Origin: Baylisascaris procyonis
Lineage: Eukaryota; Nematoda; Chromadorea; Rhabditida; Ascarididae
Assembly: GCA_037389465.1 (NCBI GenBank)
Contig: JAZARR010000059.1
Location: 6,223,001 to 6,287,000 of the forward strand
Length of the DNA stretch: 64,000 bases
Reading direction: 5' to 3'
Shown here: piece by piece, positions 52,754 through 64,000 of the stretch
Position numbering within the stretch: the first letter of the stretch is position 1
How the letters are laid out: every line of letters begins with the position of its first letter
Program-made: the position numbers and the translations under genes
Notes under the pieces: model-generated
Databases searched by the model: none
Told to the model about the DNA's origin: nothing
The model's input: only the letters and a program-made list of their open reading frames with translations

Positions 52754-54780
52754 GTAAGCGCATTAGGGTGTACAGTATTACGCCAGATGAGCTCTTGAGA
52801 ACTGTGAAACCATCAAGATTGCGTGGGAGGGGAGAAAGGATTGTTAGAAATGAAGAACGCTGAGCAAGTGCAAGAAAATGGGGGACATTTGCAAAAATTT
52901 TGTTTAACTACAGCAGTGACGTACAGTAGCGTTAACGCATGAGAGCAGGCACTTTTCCGAACTTAATAAAAAAGAGGGGGTTTCTTGTTAACGAGAAGTG
53001 AGTGGGAGAGGGGGAGGTGGAGGGGAAGAACTCAGATTTAAATAACATCTCCCGTGCAAAAGCATGGAGTCTCAGCCTTCAATATGGCAATGTTGATGGC
53101 GCATCTCGGATAGACATTTTTCGAAGACTTTTTCTGCTGAGGTTTTGGCCTTAAAAAACCATTACCAAAGCGATCACCTGCAAGAGATCAGGTCTAGAGC
53201 AAAAGATGTAGGCAGAGTAAGAAAGAAAGGACCGGAGATGATAGAACGGATGTTTGGATGGAAAACGAACATTTTCATATATCTCACTGAGGGTTGCCAT
53301 ATTTTCGCTACTCTTTCTAGTGCAGACGATTATACAAACTATCTATATGGCTTTTGACAGTCGAGTGGTTCGCTTGGCAGTCGTCTTCATGCCTGGCTTA
53401 GATAATCGTTCTCTTCATTCCAATCCTATATTCCAGGTGTGCTTCATAGGTGACATATTTGTTGTACATCTTTCTAAATGTGATTTACGAAATCTGTTTG
53501 ATGGTATTATCAGTTCGGCTCCTCTAATTTGCTTGACATTGGAAATATCAACTAATCGCCCTGTACTCTTTACTGACACATTACAGTGACTTCTGCACTC
53601 ATTGTTGCAGTAGATATTTCATTTTCCAGGGGCTCCTACGATTAACGTCAGCTTTTCTCCCCTTTCGACACCTCGACGTTCCCTCCATAAGAAAGCTCTG
53701 CATCTGCTAATTGCCCCGCTTCCACTAGTTTAGGCTTTTAAGCCGTGACAGACCTGGCAGTGATTGTTGTCTTAGTTGGTATTACATCAAAGCAATTCTC
53801 TTATCCGAAGTGTTGTAAGTCGGCCTGGCAATTCCAACAGCTCTGTCACTCGGCGTCAAATTGAATCCGACAGAACCAGCAAACGGATGCAAAACTCCAC
53901 TTGTTATGGCTCACATTAATAATCAACTTAATGAAACTTTATTCTCATCACTAATACTTTTGGCCCAAACTACAAAAGTTGAAGAACCCTGAGCAACCGA
54001 ATCTCCGATACCATTTCATTTGTCACTGTCTCTATGGTCGCCCTTACTACAGTTCTCCGGAACGTGTTAGATACCTCCATAATAATGTCAGTGAAATCTT
54101 AAAAATATTGCATATTCCATGAATGCCTCAGGTGTAATGTGGATGAGGCGGGTGAACAGGTAGATTTCATGGATGAGGCAGAGGGATTTATCTAGGAATG
54201 TTTCCTACACATATTCGTAGTATGAAGCCTCCTTTCATATTTTCGTATAGGTCATCGCATCCCAAAGTCGGCGTCCTGCTAACGTTACTGCACATGAAAA
54301 ATCAAGGAAGCTTCTCTGATCTGCTGTCGCTGCCATCGATCAGTGGATGTTTCGAAATTCAATCCTTCCACGCCATTCTTTATTACAAATTTACCTTCAT
54401 TTTGTTCTGTTCATTGAATTGTTATACGCACACGTCTCTTCTCCCATCTTCGCCGACTATTCACCATCATCGCGTAACTCTTTTCATTCGTCTTCTGCTA
54501 AAGTGCACTGTTGGTAGGTATTTCCCCGCTTTTCCACATGTTCTCGCCTTGCCTATGTATTCGTTCTTTTATCTCTGGTTCTTTCCTATTCGGCCTATGT
54601 GCATCTTTCTCCATAAACTTGGTCCTTTGCACATACCCTCATTGATAATGATTTTATGAGCCGAAACGTTGTATCATCAACATTGTCATATGCAACGCGA
54701 TTATCTCCTCTTCAGGCGTCTACATGACCTTGCAATTATGAACTAGATCGCACCGGCACCCCGCTTTGTGCTTTTTGCAG
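52754..54780. other. Region with ambiguous open frames, no gene assigned
   Basis: A purine-rich G/A tract lies at 52974-53030. Plus-strand frames at 53254-53589 (111 codons) and 54198-54659 (153 codons, Ser/Leu/Phe/His-rich from a pyrimidine bias) have no recognised motif. The segment 53630-53740 is open in two frames after an acceptor TTTTCCAG. Some of these could be exons of the neighbouring candidates; some look repeat-derived. Confidence 0.25.
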
Positions 54781-55533
54781 AAGTTTGCAAAATAGCATTA
54801 AAACGGAAACGTCGTTCCAGTCGGAATATTGGAAAACAGTTGGTGATGTGCCTGTTTCCGGAAAGGAACTCTTCGAAAAAAGTCTGCACCATTCGTGGAA
54901 AATTGTAAATAGCTGCGAGAGAATACACGTTATGTGTCATAAAGTAAATCATCGAATCGCTGGATGGATGGGTCAGCTGCTGCTCGTTGACAAGTCAATA
55001 TTCGAGTCGAGTGTAATATGTGCTTGAGGACAACGTTGAGCGATGTGCGTCAAAAGCGCTATCACTACTTCGCAACGGTCAAAATTTTTGCTCTCCCCAT
55101 TAGTTTTTACTTGGGTATGCGAAATAATTTTTGCACTTTGTTAAAGTGTTAAAGATTGCCTCAAATGCATGGAATAGAGCACTTAAAACGTTTCTACTAA
55201 ACTAAGTTTCAATTTTCAATATGCAACGAATCATGTGCAGTTTAATTTAGTCTCACTTGTGATAGCTAAGAAATGGAATGGCTAAATTATATGTTTCGTC
55301 AAGAGCACATAATTTGAATGATTGAATTCATAACTGATATAATTTATCCCTATAATCTGATATTCCGTTTAAAACAGCTGCGCAATCAACAATCACTGTT
55401 CATCAACGGAACAAAGCACGAGGTTTGTTCCTGCCACTTGAAAAGTGTACATCGCAAAGTCGTTGTGTGCTACCGGAGGGGTAAAACTGAACGTCGTCGT
55501 GTCACTAACTGCTATCGGGATAATGTAATGTAA
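54781..55533 (+). CDS. Candidate two-exon end of an unidentified Cys-containing protein
   Basis: Exon 54781-54943 follows a strong acceptor (CTTTTTGCAG), and its first base completes a codon begun in an unseen upstream exon. It ends AAA|GTAAAT in phase 0. Exon 55378-55533 follows AAAACAG, continues in phase 0 and ends at TAA. The joined 106 residues contain six cysteines, including a C-x-C (EVCSCHLKSVHRKVVVC), an NGT glycosylation site and a very basic segment. The pattern suggests an extracellular disulfide-bonded domain, but I recognise no family. An AATAAA at 55865-55870 could end the transcript. Upstream exons, and so the N-terminus, were not found. Confidence 0.4.
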
Positions 55534-55893
55534 TCTTTTTAACGACTACCACTTAATGTAGTTCTCATAGAGTTTTCTTTGCATTCTTAGTATGGAATTA
55601 TCCTTTTTTCTTTTACCTATAGACAGCTGCTCCGCTATTTTGAGGGCATCTGGTTGTAAATATATCGCAAAGTGAATCAAAAGCGTTATTTCCTAGTGTG
55701 CAATAGAAGAACTCGATAACTAATAGGTATGAACACATTCTGATGGAAGTGAAACCCATTCCAATAGGAAAAAAGCGCTTTTGATGCTTTAGAAAAAAAA
55801 AAAAAAAAGACAAAAAGAGAATGCGACAAGGATGAGTAAGGAAGCTGTAGTTTTTGAAACGATCAATAAAATAATCACCATATGCAAAATAAT

Positions 55894-56274
55894 TTATCTC
55901 ACGAAAATTTGTAATAAATGAGTGCAATCTTCAAAGTAAACAAACGTGCAGTAAATTTTTTTTTTTTTTTTTTTTGTAGACAGCGAATGCCTTAGATTGC
56001 AATCGGCAATTGCAGCAGTTGTTGCATCTGACAAGGGGTATAGGCTAGGTAGTGCACGGAAGATGTTCCTTTGCGCTCGTTCAATTGTCATCACGTTTAC
56101 ATTGTTGCGAAGTGCATTCAATGCATCAAAATGCATCAATTTCACTCGAATATTCTCTCTGTTAAACATTATAGAGCCTTCTTCATCGAAAGGATTGTTT
56201 TGTTGTATGAAGTATTTGGATTTAAAAAAAAGCATTTTTGCCGCATTTTTCATTCATTAGTGAAGCACTTTTAA
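55894..56274. other. Segment open on both strands
   Basis: On the plus strand, 20 T's followed by GTAG at 55978-55979 form an acceptor-like site, followed by an open frame of about 92 codons. On the minus strand a 119-codon frame from an ATG at 56253 reads through the same block and ends in poly-Lys across the T run. Both look protein-like and neither has a partner exon in phase, so no gene is assigned. Confidence 0.25.
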
Positions 56275-56360
56275 TTTCCGTTTTCTTATATAAATGAGCT
56301 GAGAAATCTCGAAAATGCTACAAGAATTTCTTTTAACGACATGTAAAAAAGGCGATAAAA

Positions 56361-56609
56361 TCATCCTTTTCTTTGGCCGAATTCCGTCGATCGACTATAA
56401 CAGTGTGCTGAATAAGTCCAGTTATGGAACAACTGTAGGTCCTTGGTAATAACTGCGATTCGATCAAAATCCGGCTCCGTTTCAATTGACCAATTAAGAC
56501 GCTCAAGCTCATTTCCGGCAATCAGCAGTTGTCTGCCATCGAAAAATTTCAATGAGCTGAGACCGCCTAACAGACTCTTCTTGAAACTGGGTGTAGCAAA
56601 CGGGTCTGA
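56361..56609 (-). CDS. Orphan terminal exon of an unidentified protein (82 aa)
   Basis: A minus-strand frame opens exactly at an acceptor (ACAGTTTTAG) in phase 0 and runs 82 codons to TGA; the opposite strand is full of stops. The product has a strand-turn-strand pattern (SLKFFDGRQLLIAGNELERL) reminiscent of one beta-propeller blade, followed by an acidic stretch and aromatic residues. It cannot be the end of the upstream glutamate synthase gene, whose own last exon is at 59108-59034. Upstream exons should lie between 56.6 and 59 kb, where only retrotransposon debris was recognised. It may therefore belong to a broken gene, or its other exons were missed. Confidence 0.4.
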   Translation of the reverse strand, partial: SDPFATPSFKKSLLGGLSSLKFFDGRQLLIAGNELERLNWSIETEPDFDRIAVITKDLQLFHNWTYSAHCYSRSTEFGQRKG

Positions 56610-57539
56610 CTAAAACTGTAATTTTATCGCAAAATGTTGAAAATATGCTCGGTAAGATTCAATTTCTGTTTTTTTTTTTCAGTTCAACCGCATTATTGTC
56701 GTACCAAATAGGCGAACAGCTTTGTGCCCTGCAGCTTGACGTTTGATTAAATCATGGACCGATCTTTTCTCTCTCTCTTCTTTCCCGAAAGAGTAATGAA
56801 AACACATTGAGTGTTCTTTAAGTTCTTTTGACCTCTAAATTAAGATAAGTGGCAAGCCCGCAAAGTGCGGCTCTTTAAGTTGATCTACTTCTCATTAAGT
56901 ACGAATAATCTATCGCATGGCTAGTAAAGAAGTGAAATCTGCAAAGAAATGAGTGCCTTTATTTGAGTGAAAAACTTGACTATGTTATGGCAAACTTGAA
57001 GAGAACCCGAAAAAGTGTAAATTTCAATTTGAATCAACAATTTGCAAGGACGAAATGCTTTTACGAGATGCCTGCAAAAATTTGTTGGATAGCTTTATAC
57101 TCTTTTCTCCACTTTGTGGAAAAATACTTTTAAAGCGGCATAAAATTATTCTCTTGCGCTTATTTCTTTAATGAAACGAATATGTAATAATTCGTTTGAT
57201 CATCTAAGGTGTTTTCAAAATTTCTTAACACAGTGATAAACTTTGTTCGCGTTTCCAGCTTGTGAAAACTGGGGAATCTCACTGGATTGCACATTGGCTT
57301 CATAGTTTATAATTACGATCCCTTTCTTCTGCCTATAACGGCGCAAATTTGTTCATTTTAAAGGTCATTTGGTGCACACAAACACAACAATTTAATAATT
57401 TATTCACTAAGTCGGTTTCATAAGCTTTTAGCGCATACAACTGTTGCAACGTAGTCGAATATAGCAAAACCTCGACGTTCCTGTGAGTCGGTATTAAGTA
57501 ATGAATGTCCTCCGATACTGCTCAATACGTGCATGCAGC
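56610..57539. other. AT-rich sequence, no gene seen
   Basis: No coding segment was recognised on either strand between the orphan exon and the retrotransposon relic. Confidence 0.4.
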
Positions 57540-58470
57540 AAAGGGCAAATAACGCAGCTAGCAATTTTCGACGACTTTTTAACGATAGTGGAATATTTCA
57601 CCTCTTAATGAGGGTCACTGTCGATTATAACACGAAAGACACGGAAACCATCTGCAGAAGAAGGAACCTCGTCTCCCAGCCTGAGAAAACGTTCATATCG
57701 GAAGCTGACATGAACCACATGATGTTTTCGTTGGAAGCATTAAACTGTGAAGGTTTCGACCATTTGGCTAGTGCACCTTAATCAGAACTATGCAGGATTA
57801 TGTTTAGGTCATCAGCAAAGCACCCTATGCTACTCAGGATGTTGTCAAAAAAGTCGTTGATGTTTATAAGGAACAAAACGTACCGAGAACATTCCTTTAT
57901 GGGACCACACTACGCACTGGACGTGCAGCTAAGTATCCGTCTTGAATTCTCGCTTGAAAACTTCGACCACAAAAAATATTCCCATTTAGTTGAGTAACTG
58001 ACGACGACATATTTTTTCGTTTTCAAAAGCGTGGCGGAGCATGTCAAACACCTTTAAAAATTACTACAGACAATTTCGATCTGAATTCTCATAATCAACG
58101 CAGACATCCAATCGTTGGCACTTGAGCGTCGACATATAACAATAATGCAGAACCGTTTCAATAATGCAGAAAAATGCTGCTAACACAACCGTGGGAAATA
58201 TTTTATTCTAGAATATGACCAGTTTCAAACTAAGCAAGGCACCAAGCTGGTGCAAGTCTAGTCAGACAGGTTTTTGACAAAGGCGATGAAAAATAAATAG
58301 AAATTCGAAATAAAATTGTAAAACATGCAAATAAGAAAAGGAAACAAATGCGGCAAGGATTAGGCTCCATCGGAGAGAAGCTCAAATAGAACCGACATAG
58401 AAGGAACCGTATTCCAAAACTTTTTAAACTTAGCAAAAGCATTTGAAAAGATAAAACTTGTGAGCTAGGC
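57540..58470 (-). pseudogene. Decayed non-LTR retrotransposon reverse transcriptase (CR1/jockey-like)
   Basis: Reading the minus strand and hopping frames, the palm and thumb motifs of a non-LTR reverse transcriptase appear in the right order. These are a degenerate FSxAFxK motif near 58460-58430; a broken VLG then VLFLININD block near 57895-57850; the catalytic FADD at 57820-57809; a W-S-x-x-x-Q-F-N thumb block near 57760; and VIIDSD at 57630-57613 followed by a KKSSKI block. Stops and at least two frame changes interrupt it, and the Asp of the first motif is not preserved, so it cannot be active. Endonuclease and ends were not recognised. Confidence 0.75.
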
Positions 58471-59033
58471 TCGATATCGCCAAACACAGAACTCGCTAAC
58501 AACATAGGCGTCCCTCATGGCAAAAAACCCACCATCCCTGTCTATCTGATAAGATTTCCTTTGTCCTCTTTCGACCATAACGATAGCCAACTTTTGTAGA
58601 GGGCTTTACGGCCGTGTCTGTGAACGGGACCCGCAAAAACGGATGCAGAATTCCTCTGCAGACTTACGAATGCCACACCTTCTTGGTGAGAAGATGCCAT
58701 TTGTTTTGATTAGGAAGAATGTGTACTTGATATATTATACTTACGACTGCTTCTTTTTGGTTTTATTCGAAATGCCTGAGCAGGACGCAGAAGAAGCATA
58801 CAAGGAATGCGAGAGTAGAATATGACAGACAACTCAGAAGGAACCAGTGTAACACTGAGAAAGGGAATGGCAAATCCGAGGAAGCATGAGAATCAACGGA
58901 TGCATTTGAATATAGCACAACAAGTAGAATGAAGCGGGAGCATACTTTAACAATTCATCACTTAATAATAAAGCAACACAATTGAGACGTTTCGCATTAT
59001 CGATTAAGCGGAAAAAGAAACCGATTTTCGGGC

Positions 59034-62000
59034 TCATTGATAGATGGGAGCAAGCACGATACCTCCAGGCCCGGCTAGTGTTGTTTTTCCCATCAAGTAA
59101 TGATCAACCTATAATCAGCCAGTTAAATATAAACGTTGAGAAGGATACGTTAATATCGCAATTCCAAAAAAAGCAAAATAACCAAGCACAACAACTGTTA
59201 TTAAAGAGCAACAACCGCGAACTATAAGAGCCAAACATCTTCCAAGAACGGCTCGAACGCTCAGCGTGATTGTTCTGCGTTCATTAACTGAAGGCATTAT
59301 GACGAAGGAAGATCGCATATGATGGGTAGTACTAGTGAACGGTTTGAGTGAAGAGTGGTGGGAACACTGAGGAGAACGAGGTAAAGAAGTTAAAGGTACG
59401 GCATCAAAAACGGCTCAATTGGAAGGTGCAGTAATGGTTAATAAGTAGGTAACCGAAGCGCGTGAAATATCGCGTGAAATATCTAAGTGTAAGCACAACA
59501 CCAACCCCTGTTGTTCCCCGAACATGGAAGATTACAATTCTTAATCACTCTAGAATCCAACAATCCTTTTAAAAGCGTTGAAAAGCACGCCACCACAAAT
59601 GTTAGATATTAGCATCAAGCCGCATGTGTGAGGGAGGGGGGAATGGGGGAGAAGAGCGCTGGGGAGAAAAGGAAGGAGCTTCCCTCCTGTACAGCAAGCA
59701 AAAAGCTCAATGAGGAATTTTACCTCCTATATGGAATTCATATAACGACGAATGCCAAAATGCATGAACGCTTTACGTTCCTCAGTCACAATGCGAATGG
59801 AGTGTAAAATACCTCTCTTGTACTTCTTAAACACGAGTGGAAGATCGCATAGAGTTTAAGCTTAAACGCTCGGTTGCATTTCCACTTGTTGTACATGACA
59901 CGTTAGTCTTCCTAAAGCTATTGTTCCCCTGTCAGCACTGAATAGTGTTTAAGGGCACGGCTGCGTGAATAAAGACCACTCGTGAAAATACTATGCAACT
60001 TGAAACGATATTGACCAAAGTGCGCTACATAACGCATCATCGAGCATATGAGGTGAGAGTATAAGATGGCAAACCTGTCGAGCGGCTTGACGACCCTCAT
60101 GGATCGCCCAAACAACAAGTGACTGGCCTCGACGACAATCCCCTGCCGCAAACACTTTCGCTACCGAAGTACTATAGCGATGCTCTCCGGTCATGATATT
60201 TGATCGCTGATCGGTCTTCAACCCAAGCTGCTCTATGGCAACCTAAAATTGTTTTTCTTAACGATGCTGCGAAAATTCTCACCAGCTCGGCTTATATTCT
60301 ATCAAATATTATATATTCACATCTGACATAAATACAAACCAAGCGAACTATCTTTTTGCAGCAGTGCATGTATCATCAGAGGGCATTAGACGGGTGAATG
60401 CAATAAGGAGTTAAACGACGAATAAGAAAGAGCTTTTCTGAGTAGGAGAGGAGGGATGGTGGGAAGGGGGGATTGGTCAGTGAGCGGACATCAAAATAAA
60501 ACGGAAAAAAACATGTTTATGGATCCGGAGGAGCACCGTACTAAAAGATAAACAGCCAACCTTCTCAGGCCCGATGAATCCCATCGCAAGGATGCACAGA
60601 TCGCAAGGATGCGTCGCCTCAGTGCCTTCTATTTCAAACATCTTCCACGCGCCATTCGCATCCTTCTTCCACTCTACTTCAACGGTAACTAAGCCAGTTA
60701 TCACCTTTATACCCGCCGAATTTTCAGCCGCGATGATTTTCTGGAAGAAACATTACTTTCAATATCCTTCATCTAGTGGAAAATTCATTTGCAATCACTT
60801 ACTTGAACTAGCAGTCGTGCAAAAATTGAAGCCCTGTTGCTAAGATAACTGGAACCAAGGCAGAGGGCAAAATAAAGTGTAGTTAACCTGAAGAACTTTG
60901 CATGCGGCCGGCGTAACATTAAAGTCTCCTAGATGCTGAGTCATATCACATTATTTCGAGTGAATCTTGGAGTTAGCTTAATGTAGTATGAGCTATTTTT
61001 TCGCACCGAAATTCGGTAAGCCGTAAAAATATAATCTCTCAAATGGTGAAGAACAGAAATATGCAACGTTTCAAACGTTCGAAGAGTTATTGATGCTTAT
61101 CAATAAAAAAAAAAGGTTGTTTCACTGACGTGGGGCTTCCTCTTCGTAGAGATTTAGAGGCGAAAGGCCACCGCACAGATGAGGTTTACACCAGGGTTAA
61201 AGGCAAAGAAATGAAAATGTCTTCGACAGAAAACATTCCTAACCACTCATTTCGTGATTCTAAGATATAAAGTTTCTATGACAAATGTTGTTTTACTTTG
61301 CCGCCTCTATATTGCAATCCATAGAATACTACTCCAACATCAGCAACAATTCAACACTCCATAATTTAATACTCTATTCTTTATTAAGTATATTGCCCCA
61401 ATTTTCGACAGTCCACTAATGAAAATAATTCGTAGCGAATGTACTTTCGTCGAAACTGCGTAGGTGCGAGGATCTTTGCCATCCAATTTCAGCCGTTCTT
61501 CGTGTCCATAATCGATGCGGAATATAAGTGGCCACTCTGGCCATGGATTATCCGAATTTCTCGAATTCGGTGGCTGCGGCATGATTTCGAATGCGCGTAT
61601 ACTTTTCGCACCCTAAAACGGAAGCGAAAACAAAATCACTATCAACATTTCATAAAAAACTTATTTCCGATAATTAAAATAGAAATACCTCAGCGACCGT
61701 TCGTCGATCAGAAAATTACTCTTGCAGAAAACACTTAAAAAACCAGAACAGAACGATAAATGAATATCTAATGAAACTGCCAATAGACGGCTACAGTTCT
61801 TTTCGACGTTCATTAATAATGCATTTGCAGGTTGCAAATACTTCAAAGAAACGAAGAACAATGTGCTACAATGAATTCCAAATTTTACTACAAAAATGAG
61901 CAACGAAAACGCCCCATATAGATGGAAAAAACTACTGAACCACCATAAAGGTTACAGCCTAACTACACGAATTGCCAATATGGTGCAGTATTAGACACCT

Positions 62001-63505
62001 ATCTTTTTCATGTTTCAGCACGAAAAGGATAAACACAAAAGGAGCAGCCTATTCATAGACATAATTGAATACGTCGAGGCTGTTTAGCACTTTTGCAAAT
62101 ATGACGGCCTATCATGCATGGAAAAAAATTATGCCATAAAGAATCTGAATCACTAAACTAAAATAAGAAGCTTATGTGAAAATTGAGGCTGCTAAACATA
62201 AATAGTAAGCCATTTCTCCATTAAATCTGCCAATATTATGCAAGTTTCGGACCAGGTGATAAATCAACGCTATTTAGGTGTTCTTTTCTCGGATCTTGTT
62301 TCATTTCTTTAGGAATGCCATTACTTTGAAAACAGGGAAGCACTGAGATCCCAACATTATGCTGAAGGTTTCTACAACTTTCATTTGACCTGCTTTTTAA
62401 CATAACTTTATTCAAAAAAATTCCTGCGCCGATATAATTCGGACACCAGTCGAGGGTCTTTTGTGAACGCTATTTTTTAAAGAATTTGTTTTGCTGTGCA
62501 GTATCAACACTTTTGCAATGTGCATATTTCTTTTCCCTACAAATACGTCTACTATTCAGGAGTATTTACTTGGGCAAGGCCATTGAGACCAGCAGTTCAG
62601 TTAGTGCAGAGAAGCGCCTTAAATAAAGAAAGGGCACGGGACATGGTTCAATGTCCAACGCATTGACTCTGGCTCCAGAACACAGCGTAAAACGTTATTT
62701 AAGTCATACCAGTCTGGTGCATGTACCGATGCAATCTGTGGCCGTATCTCCACCGCCGAGAATAATAACGCGTTTGTCTCTGGCGTCGAGTCCATCCCAT
62801 GAAACGTCGTCACCTGCACGCCTTCTCTGACTTCTTTCCAGAAACTCCATCGCAAAGCATACTCCCTTTGCATCTCTGTTCTCCACTGGCAGATCACGTG
62901 GCGTCGTCGAACCAGTGCATACCAGAATCGCATCGTTGTCCTACAGTACGACTGTTTTGTCATTTTAAAAACTACAATGACAACGTAGCAACTTATCATT
63001 CACAAATAAATGAGAGCAAGTTTGAACTGAAATGCACTAGGTCGACATGGCTAGGCTAGTCGACAAAACAACCAAATACAATGGAAATATGCCTCTCCGT
63101 GCAGACGTCAATTCCTGCGTATTTTCATTCGTACATATGAGTCGAAATCAAACTTTCCGGTCGATGCCTTGACCAGTGTAGCTCAACCAATGTACATATA
63201 AATATTTTATATTTGATTGTAGCCTCAGTCAATGAATATCATTTTTGAAGTGTTTCACTACTGCACGTCAGATGCTCGAACTTTCATATATTAATTCATG
63301 TGCACATTATTTGAATGCCATAAAAAAACGAACTGGAAAAGATGTTGCATACTTAAAGCAAAACGCTTGTACCTTAAGTAGGAAGTTGGCCGGCACATCT
63401 TTTCCAATGTCTGTGTTAGTGAGGAATTTCACTCCCTCGGCTTCCATAAGTTTAACGCGACGATCGACGACAAACTTATCCAATTTCATCGTCGGAATGC
63501 CATAC
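59034..63505 (-). CDS. Glutamate synthase (GOGAT), C-terminal part, six exons; 5' end beyond window
   Basis: NAD(P)H-dependent glutamate synthase converts glutamine plus 2-oxoglutarate to two glutamates. This is its small-subunit (GltD-like) flavin domain, fused at the C-terminus in eukaryotes. Exons (5' to 3'): 63505-63373, 62940-62710, 61612-61445, 60740-60561, 60242-60075, 59108-59034. The first junction supplies one base of a codon begun outside the window; the rest are phase 0, giving 317 complete residues. Motifs in order: [23 protein letters not shown]; the nucleotide-binding [18 protein letters not shown] and [32 protein letters not shown] with EGRQAAR (FAD-binding); and a C-terminal [10 protein letters not shown]. 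The reading frame is intact, so the gene looks functional. A minus-strand AATAAA at 58767-58762 could end the transcript. The amidotransferase and synthase domains should lie to the right. Confidence 0.96.
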
Positions 63506-64000
63506 CTGAAGTGCAAAATGCGTCTCACATTCACTAAACTTCATTTCCCCACATTTCATCTCGAAATAGAAGCTTCGTGCCCAAGACGCTCAGCAAAATT
63601 TTCCTCAACCTCGAGCTTGAATCATCGGACTCGAATTGTTCAGTCCCGTATATAAAGCATGATCCAACAGCTATCACAACGGCGATTTCATCCGAATCCT
63701 AATTTGTTCGGGTTCTCTCAAAAACTTCGATGACAAAATTAAAACCAATAATTTCTCCACTAAAAATTACCCTAATTTCTAATAACTATGGCCTAAATAA
63801 CAAACATCAAGATTTCGATTTTCCTGAAAAACATTACTCAAACCAATGCGAGATTTTAAGCAGAAATGACCCTCTCCACCTCTTACGCTGGTCAGGACGA
63901 CGAAAATGTTGCAAGAAGTGGAACTCTTGATAAATTACTCATTATTTTTTAACCGTTAAAACTCATCCCTGTCCAGAAATTTTGAAAATTAGAATTTGGA
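63506..64000 (-). other. Intron of the glutamate synthase gene, to window edge
   Basis: No coding sequence matching the expected preceding segment (the GxGxxG dinucleotide fold and GGLL motif) was found, so the preceding exon lies outside the window and this intron is at least 495 bases long. Confidence 0.6.

Noticed and set aside
52675..52863. CxxCG zinc-finger-like plus-strand frame
   Set aside because: It competes with a better-supported phase-0 reading of the same bases and has no second Cys/His pair.
53630..53740. Possible last exon after TTTTCCAG
   Set aside because: Open in two frames with different stops and no certain upstream partner; the same stretch also looks repeat-like.
54198..54659. 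153-codon plus-strand frame
   Set aside because: Its Ser/Leu/Phe/His/Pro content follows from a pyrimidine-rich strand; no motif, no signal peptide and no matching splice partner.

Overview
This window looks like nuclear DNA from a nematode. Every gene I can read is split by introns with short TTTCAG/TTTTAG-type acceptors. The start codons of three genes sit 8 to 15 bases behind a free TTTCAG, which is the usual signature of spliced-leader trans-splicing. One gene resembles the nematode-restricted SXP/RAL-2 (DUF148) secreted family. The DNA is AT-rich and gene-poor, with long (AT)n tracts, a minisatellite and a decayed non-LTR retrotransposon. I cannot name the species.

Layout. 1-20.3 kb: no gene I can support; microsatellites, a GC-richer block with long reading frames (4.98-6.25 kb, probably repeat-derived) and an ~81-bp minisatellite (12.49-13.11 kb). 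20.3-23.5 kb (+): a complete five-exon tetraspanin. 26.36-29.54 kb (+): a complete six-exon secreted protein, DUF148-like. 32.14-47.47 kb (-): a complete eight-exon kinase-less FGF receptor of the FGFRL1 type, meeting the secreted-protein gene tail to tail. Its first intron is 7.5 kb and its last holds a near-perfect 48-bp hairpin. Possible untranslated leader sequence lies at 49.6-49.7 kb. 49.8-56.6 kb: several exon-like segments on both strands that I cannot identify, including a two-exon cysteine-containing candidate (+) and an orphan terminal exon (-). 57.5-58.5 kb (-): a broken reverse transcriptase. 59.0-63.5 kb (-): the last six exons of eukaryotic glutamate synthase (GOGAT), whose 5' part lies beyond the right edge.

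The genes do not form one pathway. Three encode membrane or secreted proteins (tetraspanin, DUF148-like, FGFRL1-like) and one is a metabolic enzyme of ammonium assimilation. For all four recognised genes the exon models were checked by reading the splice sites: phases agree at every junction and exon lengths add up to whole codons.
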